Counted from the stretch's first letter, positions 45,600 to 57,273 are shown. The stretch is 64,000 bases of DNA from Sabellastarte sp. h YS-2021 (GCA_964017235.1 OZ024933.1:91975432-92039431), one strand, 5' to 3'. Numbers and translations: made by a program. Notes: a model not told the origin generated them from the sequence alone.

Positions 45600-47470
45600 A
45601 GGCATTTCCTTTTAAAAATTCAAAGATTTCAGCTCTATAACCCACATAGTTTGACAGTTACTGGGCTTTAAAGTGGCATAATGTCCATAAATTGGGTTTC
45701 TGTGGGAATTTTACAATTGTTAGAGACCTTAGCAATTAAACTACAGATCTGAAACTTTTTGGGGGACATACATAACAAACAAAAATTATATATAATACAG
45801 TTTAAGACTTGTCACACTAAGCATTTCCAAATAACAGGGCAAAATACGGAAAAAATGTCCAAAAAGGCACTTGGGCGAGTGTCTATGGCCCTCATACACA
45901 GGTTAAATGTCTACTAAAAACCTTGATTTTCGCCATATGTAAAAAGGACATAATAATGCATTCCCAGATGGGATTTCAGCTCCATCAATCACATAGTTTA
46001 ACAGTCACAGGGCTTAAAGGTGGCAAAAAGTCCAAATATTGGGTCTCTGTGGGCCTTTTAGAGATCTCGATGTGGCTTTCAAATTAAAGCTTCAGACTTA
46101 AAATTTGTTACATACTAAGATTACACATAGAATATGTATCTAATAAAGTTTGAAACTTCTCAGACTTACCATTTCCAAGTTACAGAGCAAAATATGTGAA
46201 AAATGTCTTAAAAGGGTCACTCAGGTGGGTGTTTAAGGTCCTCATACACAGGTTAAATGTCTACTTGAAGCCTTGATTTTTGGCACATGTAAAAAGAACA
46301 TAATAATGTATTCCCAGATGAGATTTCAGCTCTATCAGTCACATAGTTTAACAGTCAAAGGCCTTAAAATTGGCAAAAAGTCCAAATACTGGGTCTTTAT
46401 GGGGCCTTCTAGAGACCTAAATGTGGCCTTCAAATTAAAGCTTCAGACTTAAAATTTGTCACATACTAAGATTACACATAGAATATGCATCTAATACAGT
46501 TTGAAACTTCTTAGACTTACCATTTCCAAGTTACAGGGCAAAATATGTGAAAAATGTCTAAAAATGGTCACTCGGGTGGGGATTTATGGTCCTCATACAC
46601 AGGTTAAATGTCTTCTTAAAGCCTTAATTTTTGGCACATATATAAATAACATACTAATATCTTCCCAGATAGGATTTGAGCTCTATCAGTCACATAGTTT
46701 GACAGTCACAGGGCTTAAAAGTAGCAAAAAGTCCAAATATTGGGTCTTTGGGAGCCTTTTAGAGACCTCAATTTGACCTTCAAAATTAAAGCTTCAGACT
46801 TAAAATCTGTTACATACTAAGATTACACACAGAATATATATCTAATACAGTTTGAAACTTCTCAGACTTACCATTTCCAAGTTACAGGGAAAAAGATGTG
46901 AAAAATGTCTTATAAGGGTCACTCGGGTGGGTGTTTATGGTCCTGATACACAGGTTAACTGTCTATTAAAGGCCTAAATGTTGGGGCACATATAAGAAAA
47001 CACATAGATATATTCCCAGATGATATTTAACTTAGATGAGAGACATAGTTTTAAAGCTACAGTGCTTGAAAGTGGCAAAAAGTGCATAAATTGGGTCTCT
47101 GTGGGCACTTTTGAGACCTTAAGTCGACCCCTTTGGGTAAACCTACAGCCCTAAAATTTTCTACAGACAAGGATTACATATCAAAGTTATACCTAGCACA
47201 GTTTGAGACTCATCAGAATTACCACTTCCAAATTATAGGGCAAAATATGTGAAAAGTATAGCAAAAAATCCCTAAGTGGGGGTATTTATGGGCCTCAAAG
47301 ACAATTTTCTCCTCAACTTAAAGTCGTGATTTTCGGCACATGTACTAAGAACATATTAATGTGTTGTCAGGTAAAATTTCAGCCAGCTGAGCATCATAGT
47401 TTGTGACCTACAGGGCTCTAAGTGGCCAAAAGTCCAATTTCTGACCTTAAGGTGGCCATAAGTTCTTTTT
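45600..47470. repeat. 351-bp satellite core, copy 1
   Basis: AGACTTACCATTTCCAAGTT recurs at about 46163, 46514 and 46865 (351 bp apart), with diverged outer units. Each unit appears to be two related halves of about 175 bp (GTCACATAGTTTAACAGTCA half and CTTACCATTTCCAAGTTACA half). Confidence 0.85.
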
Positions 47471-47665
47471 TACTGGGAGTTCAAGGTCACCTTAAAATAG
47501 GGATCTTCCTTTGGGCACCCTTAACATGTGTACCAAGTTTGAAAAAAAAATATTAATTTGTTTTTGAGTTATCGCGTCCACAAGGAAATTTCTACGGCGG
47601 CGGCGGCGGCGGCGGCGCGACGGACCTGAATCCAATATATCCCCGACTTTCGTCTGGGGATATAA

Positions 47666-48590
47666 TAAGACAGATCCAGGTCTGATACACAAGGGAATCT
47701 ACTTGTGGCCTAGTACATATATGCAAGATATGAGAGAAATGCCTGCAATAATCAATGAGAAAATTGTGATAAAGTGTTGAAATGTTCACACTTTTGGTGG
47801 AGGTACCTCCCTTGTAATGGCTATAGCAAACAGACAGACAGATTTGCATGCCTTGAACAATTTTTCATCCTCGTTAAATAAGGTATCTTTAAAAAGACAG
47901 CATGTCTCTGGGCCTTGTACTTTTGGAGGAGAAGTTATTCAAGCGTACCTGTATGCAGACACCGCAGAGTGATGTCATAATGTTAGCTGACTGACAACTC
48001 ATCTGACATGAAAATTGCCACCCAAAAATTACAAAATATATATTTTAATCATTTACATGATGACTGTAAAACATGTATTCTAATAAAAATATATGTTGAA
48101 TTTATACCAGGATCCTATACCATTCATATACAACATATCTGACAAACATGATCAAGAGGTATGGAAACATGCCCAAAACAAACAAAAAAAATGCAAGATC
48201 CATGGTTGCAACATGCCCTAGATAAATTACTACCAGTGAATAATCAATACACAAGATTTCAGAGCAAAATTGGGAGAAAAAATGTTGAAATTTTCAAAGA
48301 AAAGTAAGTAGGCACATCAGTTTGAACAGCAATAGACATCCATTATTCATTCACTAGCAAAACTATTCGAATATCATTTGACAACAACAGATATTTGGTA
48401 CAACAAAACAGGGTTCCCATTTTCTTAAATGCATTGAAACAATTTTCAAGAAGGTGGGCAGACTATTGATCCAATACACCTAATATAAGATGCCTACATT
48501 TAACATTTGCAACCTTGGTTAAAAACTCTGCCCAGTGATTGATTATTACCCTAAAAAGTAGCTGTATCAACATTTGATAATCCGAGGTTC
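47666..48590. other. Intergenic; flank duplication next to the element
   Basis: 47670-47790 (GATCCAGGTCT...GGGAATCTACTTGTGGCCTAG...AATCAATGAGAAAA) is a diverged copy of 43209-43560 on the other side of the element, minus the 245-bp MITE. The remainder, up to the last exon of the unidentified gene, is featureless; it probably includes that gene's 3' UTR. Confidence 0.55.
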
Positions 48591-48760
48591 TTAATATTCT
48601 GTTGCTTCAACTATCTGCAAATCATTTATGAGTTGACCATCAACAAGCATCACTGGAACCTGCTTTGCAAGTTCCACTTGGCCACTGTCCATCAGTATTT
48701 GCCAAAACACATAAAGAGTGTGATATGTAGACGCCCTGTAAATATGCTCTAAAATGCTCT
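48591..48760 (-). CDS. Last coding exon of an unidentified host gene
   Basis: A strong polypyrimidine tract (T17) and GCAG acceptor (AG at 48762-48761) precede an open frame reading ESILEHIYRASTYHTLYVFW, then QILMDSGQVELAKQVPVMLV, to a TAA at 48591. Its phase fits exactly the exon at 53304-53480. Codon choice and amino-acid composition look like a real protein (helical, no repeats). I do not recognise the family. The intron between the two exons is 4543 bp, most of it taken up by a Helitron-like element. Confidence 0.72.
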
Positions 48761-48892
48761 CTGCAAAAAAAAAAAAAAAAACATTTAACAAAATTAAAGT
48801 TAAATTGCATAACACTGCCAATTTTGCTTCATATTATCACCCCTAAAACCCTTGGCATGCTGCACAAAGTTTTCTGCAATCAGTTAAAAACA

Positions 48893-51800
48893 CTAGATAG
48901 GGCCAACTCGGCGCCAACATATCCCCAGACAGGTCATCACTCTTACCACAGGTTTTGATCGGGAATTTTTTATGTAAGCCATTTGTTGTATGCCATAAAT
49001 CTTGGGAAAAGTTATATGAACTTCAGCACATCAATCTACTAAATTTATATCTTCCCAAGGAAGATGGTGTATCCCCAGACGCCGAATACATAACTCAACA
49101 GAGCATATTTTCAATCTTCCTGCAATGATAACTCTGAACCTATTTTCAAAGTATTTAAATGATTGATGATTGAATGTCCATTCCAAATTAATAATCCCAA
49201 AAGAGCATATCTGTTTCTATATTTGTTGACAAATAAAATATTATTTTTAACTCAACTCATCATACTTTTCAATCTTCCTGCAAAGGGTGACTCTGAACCT
49301 ATTTTCAAAGTATTTAAATGATTCATAATCCCAAAAGCGCATATCTGTTTCTATATTTGTTCACAAATAAAATATTATTTAAAAATTATATATTATTTAT
49401 ATTATTATTTTATTATATTATTTTTAGAATTTGCATTGTTTTTCAGTTATTCATTTCCTCAATTCCTATATATGTGGTCCATATATATGCAACCTAAATA
49501 TGTGACACAATCTCAGTTCTGGCTCCCCTTTGTCTTATTAGATAATGAAGCAAACCCCATCTCCCAACCCCACCCCACCCCTCTCCCCTTCTCCACACCT
49601 CTCACTGTTACAGAAGATCTGCAACCCCACTGAAAAGTCTGGTTCTTTGTTTCTCATTTGATATCATTCAATACCTTTGTTTATTTAGTGTCACTCAATA
49701 GCTGGAGGTCCCAGAGGTGGATGGGGGGTGGGACTAAATACAGCACAAATGGTAAACAAACAAAAGGGGTAATCAAATACAAAAAGCTCAGTTAATCTTA
49801 TCACTAAAATAAAATCAAATATACAAATAAGGAATGTCCAACAGGAAAATTATATACCTCCAGAATTAAATATAAATTATCAAACCACAAGAACAGATTT
49901 ATAATAATAAGTCAGAATTGAGAATTTTAAGAATGTGATTATCAACTGAAATGAGTTAGTAACTATAGGAACTGTGTCAAAATTAACTGAGGCAAACTGA
50001 ATAAAACTGGGCTAGTTGAGGGTTAAAAATCCCCTATTTTTACTACATAAGGGTATAATTTCATTAATATTGGACTTATAGCTCACCAGAAAATAACAGT
50101 GTCCATTTTGCCTACTTGAATATGTTTAACCAGTTTCATTTTAAAAAGTTAAAAACTTAGCAAGCAGAGAGATAACACACAAAAATAAGTACTTAAAAGC
50201 CTAAGATAGCCATAACATTATTAATAAAAATTTAAATAGACAGGCACTTCCTTTGAAAAATTCAAAGATTTCAGCTCTATGACCCACATAGTTCGACAGT
50301 TACAGGGCTTTAAAGTGGTATAATATCCATAAACTGGGTCTCTGTGGGCATTTTACAATTGTTAAAGAGACCTTAGCAATTAAACTACAGAACTGAAACT
50401 TTTTGGGGGACAAACATAACAAAAAAAATTATATATAATACAGTTTAAGACTTGTCACACTAAGCATTTCCAAATAACAGGGTAAAATACGGAAAAAAAT
50501 GTCAAAAAAGGTCACTTGGGTGAGTGTTTATGGCCCTCATACACAGGTGAAATGTCTACTAAAAGCCTTGATTTTCGGCACATGTAGAAAGGACATAATA
50601 ATGCATTCCCAGATGGGATTTCAGCTCCATCAATCACATAGTTTAACAGTCACAGGGCTTAAAGGTGGCAAAAAGTCCAAATATTGGGTCTCTGTGGGCC
50701 TTTTAGAGATCTCGATGTGGCCTTCAAATTAAAGCTTCAGATTTATAATCTGTCACATACTAAGATTATACATAGAATATATATCTAATAAAGTTTGAAA
50801 CTTCTCAGACTTACCATTTCCAAGTTACAGAGCAAAATATGTGAAAAATGTCTTAAAACGGTCACTCGGGTGGGTGTTTATGGTCCTCATACACAGTTTA
50901 AATGTCTACTTGAAGCCATGATTTTTGGCACATGTAAAAAGAACATAATAATGTATTCCCAGATGAGATTTCAGCCCTATCAGTCACATAGTTTAACAGT
51001 CACAGGGCTTAAAGGTGGCAAAAAGTCCAAATACTGGGTCTTTGGGAGTCCATCAGAGACCTCAATGTGGCCTTCAAATTAAAGCTTCAGACTTAAAATT
51101 TGTCACATACTAAGATTACACATAGAATATGTATCTAATACAGTTTGAAACTTCTCAGACTTACCATTTCCAAGTTACAGAGCAAAATATGTGAAAAATG
51201 TCTAAAAAGGGTCACTCGGGTGGGGATTTATGGTCCTCATACATGGGTTAAATGTCTATTAAAGGCCTAAATTTTGGAGTACATACAAGAAAAACATATT
51301 GATATATTCTCAGATGATATTTGAGAGACATTAGATGAGAGACATTGTTTGAAAGCTACAGTGCTTGAAGGTGGCAAGAAGTCCATAAATTGGGTCTCTG
51401 TGGGCAATTTTGAGACCTCAAGTCGGCCTAACAGGTAAACCTACAGCCTTTAAATTTTTCACAGACAAGGATTACATATAAGAGTTACACCTAGAGCAGT
51501 TTGAGACTCATCAGAATTACCACTTCCAAATTATAGGGCAAAATATGTTAAAAATCTAGGAAAAAAGTCCTAAGTGGGGTCTTTATGGGCCCCAAACACA
51601 ATTTTCTCCTCAACTTAAAGTCTTGATTTTCGGCACATGTACTAAGAATATATTAATGTGTTCTCAGGTAAAATTTAAGCCAGATACGCCTCATAGTTTG
51701 TGACCTAGAGGGCTCTAAGTGGTCAAAAGTGCAATTTCTGACCTTAAGGTGGCCATAAGTTCTTTATTATTTGGAGTTTAAGGTCACCTTAAAATAGGGA

Positions 51801-51955
51801 TCTTCCTTTGGGCATCCTTAACATGTGTACCAAGTTTGAAAAAAAATATTAATTGGTTTTTGAGTTATCGCGTCCACAAGGAAATTTCTACGGCGGCGGC
51901 GGCGGCGCGACGGACCTGAATCCAATATATCCCCGACTTTCGTCTGGGGATATAA
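48893..51955 (-). mobile_element. Helitron-like satellite element, copy 2, intronic
   Basis: Second copy of the 43608-47665 family, same orientation: start palindrome at about 51927-51953, (CGG)n at 51892-51906, 351-bp core, inverted start copy at 48919-48930, GGCGCC hairpin region and CTAG at 48893-48896. It lacks the 338-bp duplication and LINE scrap of copy 1. It lies in the intron of the unidentified gene. Confidence 0.72.
50180..51800. repeat. About 350-bp satellite core, copy 2
   Basis: AGACTTACCATTTCCAAGTT at about 50809 and 51158, with diverged units on both sides (CTAAGCATTTCCAAATAACA at 50460, GAATTACCACTTCCAAATTA at 51512). Same dimeric unit as in copy 1. Confidence 0.85.
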
Positions 51956-53303
51956 TTAAACAGCCTTCAAGCTGTTAACAACATAGACAACTTTTATGTG
52001 TAAAATTATGCACATGTTGCAGTCTATTTCATCAATTTTCGTTTGGTATGGCCAGAACAATTGATCACTAACATTTTGATATGAGAATCTTTGTAGTATT
52101 TCTGCAACTATTTCATATTTAACTAAGACTGAACAACAGGGCAGGTATACAGAAAAAATTCCAAACTCCATTGCAATCTCAAATATAATTCCTGAATGTA
52201 GCTTTTAAACCCTAACTTTGAAATTAAACTCAAGGTCAAACTCAAATTTGAGTTAAAACTCAAACTCAAATATAATGCTTATTCTCAAGTGACTATACAC
52301 CTAAGGTCAGGTTCAAAATCCTGTGTGCTCCCTATAGTTATTGATTACGTTTATGTTTGCATGAAAGGGGTATTAAATGTTTGAGATGACGGCTGGAGTA
52401 ATTTTGTTTGACCATGTTTTTTATTTGAGATTGAATATACACTACGTAGGTAAAATTTCAGCAGAAAATGCTAAGTTTGAGTTTATACTCTGTAGGATTG
52501 ACTTTTGTGAGTCTTGACTTTGAGCTTTAGTTTGAGATGTTTTTATGTATATCAGCCCAGAAAAATCAAGTCGAGTTTTAACCTTATTTTCACAAAGTAA
52601 TTATATTCAACATAAAGGCAAATATGTTGATTGCCCAAATGTTTACTTGTATTGGTCAAGTTTAAAATTAGGTTAATCGAAATATACATTTAGAGTTACT
52701 ATTTTTGAAATTGCACAATGATTTCCCATGATAAAGTGCATCTTAACAAAGTTAGTATACTGTGATTGGTATTCATAAAAAATTTCGAACTCAAACTCAG
52801 ACTAAAACTCAATCACAGTCTCAAACTCAACCTAATGTAAGTATAAACTCAAGTGAAATTCTACCTAAGTAGCATATGCTCAAATTCAAATTAAAAACAT
52901 AGTCACACAAAGTTTAAAAATTTAAAAGCATAAAACATTTGAGCCTAATTGTAAGTACATACTTACACAAAAATAGTCACTATATTTGAGTTCGAGTTTA
53001 AACTTAAATTTGAGTTTAAGTTTAAACTCCATTTTAGGATTTAAACTCTAAATTACAGGGATTATTACCTCTGTAAAGGAGGCATTAAATTCATGACCAT
53101 TTATTTATCTGTCCGTTTGTCTGTTTTTGTTTGTTAGTGGGAAATAAGTTCCGGTATAGACTATACATTGAGTTTAAGAATTTTTTTTGTGAATACCAAT
53201 CATGGTCTGATAAATAACTAATAAGTTCAACTTAACTCATATATAGTTTGTATATTCTTCTAGGTAAAATAAAGAAATTGTGGCTCTCTACTGTATCACC
53301 TAC
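51956..53303. other. Intron remainder, rich in AACTCA/TGAGTT motifs
   Basis: Between the Helitron-like element and the penultimate exon. 52190-53050 contains dozens of AACTCAAA and TTTGAGTT words on both strands (for example CTCAAACTCAAATTTGAGTT-like stretches near 52225-52270 and 52985-53040). No exon seen. Confidence 0.5.
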
Positions 53304-53480
53304 CAGCAACATGAAATGGCCCCAAATCATGCATGCTTCTCCTCAGGGTTTCCCATGATTGTCTGGGTATTTTACCAGCACTTTTTAATTTACTGAGAAC
53401 TAATTCCACATGTTTCATTTGGCTGAACTCGGTATGCCATTTTTCAAGATCCATGATGTGCCCAGCATGTACTTCTTGGT
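53304..53480 (-). CDS. Penultimate coding exon of the unidentified gene
   Basis: Acceptor TTTTTTTAG (AG at 53482-53481), then an open exon reading QEVHAGHIMDLEKWHTEFSQ, MKHVELVLSKLKSAGKIPRQ and SWETLRRSMHDLGPFHVA, to a donor G|GTAGGT (GT at 53303-53302). The phases (two bases finishing a codon at the start, one left at the end) fit the exon at 48591-48760 exactly, giving HVAESILEH at the junction. Too short for a typical ORF scan. The helical, charged sequence is of a family I cannot name. Earlier exons must lie beyond the E4 retroelement, which therefore sits in an upstream intron. Confidence 0.7.
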
Positions 53481-53567
53481 CTAAAAAAAGGAAAGAATAA
53501 CATTAATCAAAATTCATAAAGCTATTTGTAAAATACAATTATAAGGAACAATATAATGTGAAAATAT

Positions 53568-53747
53568 TGGGAGGTAACGCATCGGCGATACGGGCTTCAG
53601 TGCACCTCTCGTGAAAGCTATTCTTGTTTTACACATGGCGAATTTTGATTGGACGAGCAGTTGACCTCTAGAATCGTGGGGTCACATCCTTTCTTAGTTC
53701 ATTCGACATTGCAAAGTTAAAAGGGCAACATGTTTTAGAAAGATTTT
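53568..53747 (+). repeat. E4 repeat A1
   Basis: Direct repeat of 62377-62556; both hold GCATCGGCGATACGGGCTTC and TGATTGGACGAGCAGTTGAC. Only two mismatches were seen (T/C near the start, A/G in CTCTCRTGAAAG). Confidence 0.93.
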
Positions 53748-54070
53748 TACTGGACTACAAACTTATATTTTAGATGAAGTGTTTTTTATTGCCCCCAATG
53801 TCGGATAGTCACAGTTGTTAGTCCACTGTTTTGTGATTGCTGTGTCGACCTGTCTTCTGATACCTACCTGATGGTTATGTAGCACTAGATCCACGGAGGC
53901 GGATTGTGCTTTAAACAACGCGAGTTCTGCTCTGGGATAACTGGGGCCACGTGTACAGGGATGAGTTCTCTTTAATTTCATATTTTAACCAATTTATTTA
54001 CGTGAATATAGGGTTATAGATTTAATTTCGAGAGCTCATACTGTGCAGGGACACGTATTGTTGGGTATGC

Positions 54071-54586
54071 ATGTGTCCGTCCGTCGGTGGAGCCGTTCAA
54101 ACTGACACTAAACATGATACTATAAAACAGATAAAAAGTGGTTCAGGTAACAAGGTTCACAGCCCAGTTACACAATTCTCTGTCATGTTTAAAAATGTCA
54201 AAAATGGCAAATATTGTTCACCGGCAAAGTCAGTCTCAGAGGTTAACAGGGCAGAAGCAACTGTCAAGTGTTTTAACCGGTTCCAACCCCTTGAGGATTG
54301 CATAGACACTGATAGGTCAACGTCAGAACAAGACCTCAGTCAGAAAGGTCATGAGGTAGACCATCCTAGAGAGATCAAAACTAGTAGATCACATCTTACA
54401 AACAACCAACATAGGGGTAGTTCCACTGATCTGGAAACATTGTTGCATGTCCCGGACGACAAGTATGACCTGGCAAGTAAGTCAGAAACAAAAATAAACA
54501 AAAAATGCAATGGCAAAAAGCAACTCTACCTTTCAAAAATGGAACCAGCAGAATGTGGAAAAGTTTGGCTTCACCCCTTTGAATGA
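54071..54586 (+). CDS. Small hydrophilic ORF upstream of E4 RT
   Basis: 171 codons from the ATG at 54071, overlapping the RT ORF by 77 bases in another frame. The product is charged and rich in Ser, Lys and Asp, with no zinc knuckle, no membrane segment and no gag-type helix that I can see. It occupies the place of gag in E1 and E3. It could be a reduced ORF1 or a chance frame; a proper gag is absent. Confidence 0.35.
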   Translation: MCPSVGGAVQTDTKHDTIKQIKSGSGNKVHSPVTQFSVMFKNVKNGKYCSPAKSVSEVNRAEATVKCFNRFQPLEDCIDTDRSTSEQDLSQKGHEVDHPREIKTSRSHLTNNQHRGSSTDLETLLHVPDDKYDLASKSETKINKKCNGKKQLYLSKMEPAECGKVWLHPFE

Positions 54587-55643
54587 CTTACTTATACCCC
54601 AGATAGACAAGAGTATTGATAAGGGCACTGACCCAATTGAGCTTTATAATTGGGCAAAATCTAACCAAGGTTATAACTTTATAACAGGTCAATATGTGGT
54701 CCCCTCCCAGCTGAACTTCAAAGTCTGGGCTAATCTGTTGGGAGATTATTGGGACAAGCAACTCCCATACTTGGTAAAATACGGTTTTCCCCTTGATTTT
54801 GATCACAATACCAGTCTTCAAGCAAATGTAAGAAATCATAACTCGGCGAATGCATTTCCTCATGATGTTAGAGCCTATCTGCAAGAAGAGATTGAACTTG
54901 GGGCCATACAGGGCCCATTTAAAGACCCCCCTTTGAATAAGTTTCATATATCACCCTTTATGACAAGGGAGAAGCCGGGTGCCCCACATAGGCGGGTCAT
55001 CATTGATCTGAGTTTCCCAAAGGGTGGAGCAGTAAATTCTAACATAAGTAAAGACTCATATCTGGGCACCGAATTCGTTCTTACCTTACCTTCAATAGAT
55101 CTCATTACAGATAAGGTCAAAAAATTCGGAAAAGGTTCAAAATTGTTCAAAATTGACATTAAACGAGCGTTTAGACATGTTAGGATTGATCCAAGGGACT
55201 ATTGTCTCCTAGGACTACAGCATAATGATTACTTTCTCGATACTTGTCTTCCTTTTGGTTACAGACACGGATCTGGAATCTTTCAGAGACTTACAGATGC
55301 AGTTAGATTCATTATGAGGAAGCGAGGTTATGACGTCATAAATTATATTGACGATGTCATTGGGTTTGGCACAGTTTCAACTGCAAATCCGGCTTTTCAG
55401 TGTCCATATCAACTATTAGAAAATTTAGGCTTTGAAATCAGTAAAACCAAATTGGTGGCTCCCACGACAAAAGTCACATGCCTAGGGGTCTCGATTAATA
55501 CAGAAGATTTCACAGTCTCAGTTCCTTCTGAAAAATTGCAAAATATTTCTCACCTGTGCCAAAAATGGGCATCTAAAAATGGTGCACCAAGAAACAACTT
55601 CAATCTTTATTGGGCAGTTTACTTTACATTTCAAAATGTGTAA
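54510..55643 (+). CDS. Reverse transcriptase of E4
   Basis: 377 codons. An N-terminal extension with PSQLNFKVWANLLGDYWD is followed by the RT core: EIELGAIQGPF, NKFHISPFMTRE, HRRVIIDLSFPKGG, FKIDIKRAFRHVRID (first catalytic Asp), DTCLPFGYRHGSGIFQRLTD, NYIDDVIGFG (catalytic DD pair) and KVTCLGVSINTEDF. It copies element RNA into cDNA. The frame should run into the thumb and RNase H, but after NNF a single missing base (about 55600) shifts it, and it ends as NLYWAVYFTFQNV at 55643 while the other frame continues SLLGSLLYISKC. Very likely a disabling 1-base deletion: no canonical slippery heptamer is there. Confidence 0.92.
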   Translation: MAKSNSTFQKWNQQNVEKFGFTPLNDLLIPQIDKSIDKGTDPIELYNWAKSNQGYNFITGQYVVPSQLNFKVWANLLGDYWDKQLPYLVKYGFPLDFDHNTSLQANVRNHNSANAFPHDVRAYLQEEIELGAIQGPFKDPPLNKFHISPFMTREKPGAPHRRVIIDLSFPKGGAVNSNISKDSYLGTEFVLTLPSIDLITDKVKKFGKGSKLFKIDIKRAFRHVRIDPRDYCLLGLQHNDYFLDTCLPFGYRHGSGIFQRLTDAVRFIMRKRGYDVINYIDDVIGFGTVSTANPAFQCPYQLLENLGFEISKTKLVAPTTKVTCLGVSINTEDFTVSVPSEKLQNISHLCQKWASKNGAPRNNFNLYWAVYFTFQNV

Positions 55644-56215
55644 GACAATCACGTTTCTTCCTAAATCGCATGTTGGAATTACTTCGAGCCCATTTCGGTC
55701 AAGGAAAAATACAATTAACGGATGATTTTCATCGTGATTTAAATTGGTTTCTCAAATTTTTACCTACATTTAATGGGGTTTCTTTCTTTAAACATGTATC
55801 AATACAAGCGACTATTGAATTGGATGCCTGTCTTCAAGGTTTGGGCGCAGTTTGCAATAATCAAATATATGCAATAAAAATTCCACCAAATTTTCAAAAT
55901 TACACAATAGTTCACTTGGAAATGCTCAATGTGTTAGTCGCAGTGAGGTTGTGGAGGTATTACTGGAAACAAAAGAGTATACTAATAAAATGTGATAACC
56001 AAGCTGTTGTTTCGGTCCTAACCTCTGGTAGGACTCAAGACAGGATCCTGGCTGCAATAGCCAGGAATATATTACTGGAATTGGCTGTATGCGATATCGA
56101 ACTCAAGGTCATTCACGTGTTGGGTAAAGATAATCCCATAGCAGATCTCTTATCCAGATGGTTTATCACAGCCAATCCTCATCAAAAATTAAAAAAACTT
56201 CCTAAGTTGCCCTGA
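55610..56215 (+). CDS. RT thumb and RNase H of E4
   Basis: It starts in the RT thumb (SLLYISKCVRQSRFFLNRML) and continues into an RNase H domain: IELDACLQGLGAV (first Asp), IVHLEMLNVLVAVRLW (Glu), LIKCDNQAVVSVL (Asp) and VLGKDNPIADLLSRW (last Asp), so the D-E-D-D set is complete. It removes template RNA during reverse transcription. In an intact element it is fused to the RT; the ATG at 55610 is merely the first in the shifted frame. It ends 36 bp before the recombinase ATG. Confidence 0.9.
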   Translation: MGSLLYISKCVRQSRFFLNRMLELLRAHFGQGKIQLTDDFHRDLNWFLKFLPTFNGVSFFKHVSIQATIELDACLQGLGAVCNNQIYAIKIPPNFQNYTIVHLEMLNVLVAVRLWRYYWKQKSILIKCDNQAVVSVLTSGRTQDRILAAIARNILLELAVCDIELKVIHVLGKDNPIADLLSRWFITANPHQKLKKLPKLP

Positions 56216-56251
56216 GTGGCTCCACCCACACCCCAATATTACTGACATTAA

Positions 56252-57265
56252 TTGGTTTATATAACAGGTGTTCCAAGGACAGTGAGACAGTTGGCGATAC
56301 GAGCTGGACAACGGACTAGGTCGGCCTTCAGACCAGCTACCCAGGCCTCATATAGACAAAAATTTAGACTATTCTTAGCTTTTTGCTGTTTCACAAAAAT
56401 CGAGTTGTCCAGTCTCACTCCAGTGGTGGTTCTTTCTTTCCTGGAATTTTTGTATGAGAATAAAGTCTCACCGTCAGCCATTGCTAATCATATTTCGGCA
56501 ATTAAAGCTAGCTTAGCCTTGCATGGTCTTTCAACACACTCATTTCAGGATCAAAGGGTAGCTTATTTTCAAAGGTCCCTGGCCCTGAACCAAAAATTTG
56601 CTTCTACTATCAAAAAAGTCATTGACATTGAATTATTGCACAAAATTGTCCAAATTTGTGACTCTATGTGGATGGGCCAGGTTTATAAGGCAGTTTATCT
56701 CACAGCCTTCTTCTCCTTTCTAAGAGTTTCAAACTTAGTACCACATGCTGAAAAATCATTTTCCCCTGCTGAACAGTTGGCAAAGGGTGACGTTATTACC
56801 TCCTCGGATGCTGTGTTTTTGATCATTAAGTGGTCTAAGACCATGCAGACCAGAGATTCGGTTAAGATCATCAAACTTCCAAACTTGCTCCAATCTCCAA
56901 TCTGCCCAGTCAGGGCCATCAATAATATGTTAATCTTAGCTCCAGGCCAAGAAAACCACCCTTTATTTCAAGTCAAAAACGAAAACGGCAAATGGGTGCC
57001 ACTCACCGATACAAGACTTAGACATAATTTTGCCCAAATCCTTTCAAGGCTGGGTCTTCAGACCTCAGGTATCTCTCTCCACACCTTCAGGCGTTCAGGT
57101 GCCACTTTGGCTTTCAATTCAAATGTCGCTATTCAAAACATTCAGAGCCATGGCACCTGGACGTCTGATTGTGTTTGGAGATATATAGTCCAGGACCAGA
57201 CGGCCTCCCAGCAGGTGGCTGATACTTTTCAAAGACTACTGGCTACTCCCCCTACTACAAGTTAG
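56252..57265 (+). CDS. Tyrosine recombinase of E4, apparently intact
   Basis: 337 codons. N-terminal SAM-like core-binding domain (RSAFRPATQASYRQKFRLFL; VVLSFLEFLYENKVSPSAIA), then the catalytic lobe: FFSFLRVSNLVPH (first Arg), FLIIKWSKTMQTRDS (Lys region), SLHTFRRSGATLAF (HxxR) and SHGTWTSDCVWRYIVQ (His/Trp position and nucleophilic Tyr). It would integrate circular cDNA by site-specific recombination without target duplication. No stop or shift; the length is normal for the family. The only fully open retroelement gene in the window. Confidence 0.93.
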   Translation: MVYITGVPRTVRQLAIRAGQRTRSAFRPATQASYRQKFRLFLAFCCFTKIELSSLTPVVVLSFLEFLYENKVSPSAIANHISAIKASLALHGLSTHSFQDQRVAYFQRSLALNQKFASTIKKVIDIELLHKIVQICDSMWMGQVYKAVYLTAFFSFLRVSNLVPHAEKSFSPAEQLAKGDVITSSDAVFLIIKWSKTMQTRDSVKIIKLPNLLQSPICPVRAINNMLILAPGQENHPLFQVKNENGKWVPLTDTRLRHNFAQILSRLGLQTSGISLHTFRRSGATLAFNSNVAIQNIQSHGTWTSDCVWRYIVQDQTASQQVADTFQRLLATPPTTS

Positions 57266-57273
57266 CTGGGGTT

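Larger units (their letters stand above)
43608..47665 (-). mobile_element. Helitron-like satellite element, copy 1
   Basis: Minus-strand start ATTATATCCCCAGACG with a palindrome (ATATCCCCGACTTT-CGTCTGGGGATAT region, 47637-47663), a (CGG)n tract at 47595-47617, a ~351-bp satellite core, then unique sequence, an inverted copy of the start (ATATCCCCAGAC, plus 43634-43645), a GGCGCC-containing hairpin region and a CTAG end at 43608. The second copy at 48893-51955 agrees at both ends and differs beyond them, which fixes the borders. Non-autonomous: no Rep/helicase. Confidence 0.72.

Noticed and set aside
55590..55615. Programmed -1 frameshift between RT and RNase H of E4
   Set aside because: No canonical X-XXY-YYZ heptamer at the crossing point (AACAACTTCAATC), and related copies read this segment in one frame; a 1-base deletion is simpler.
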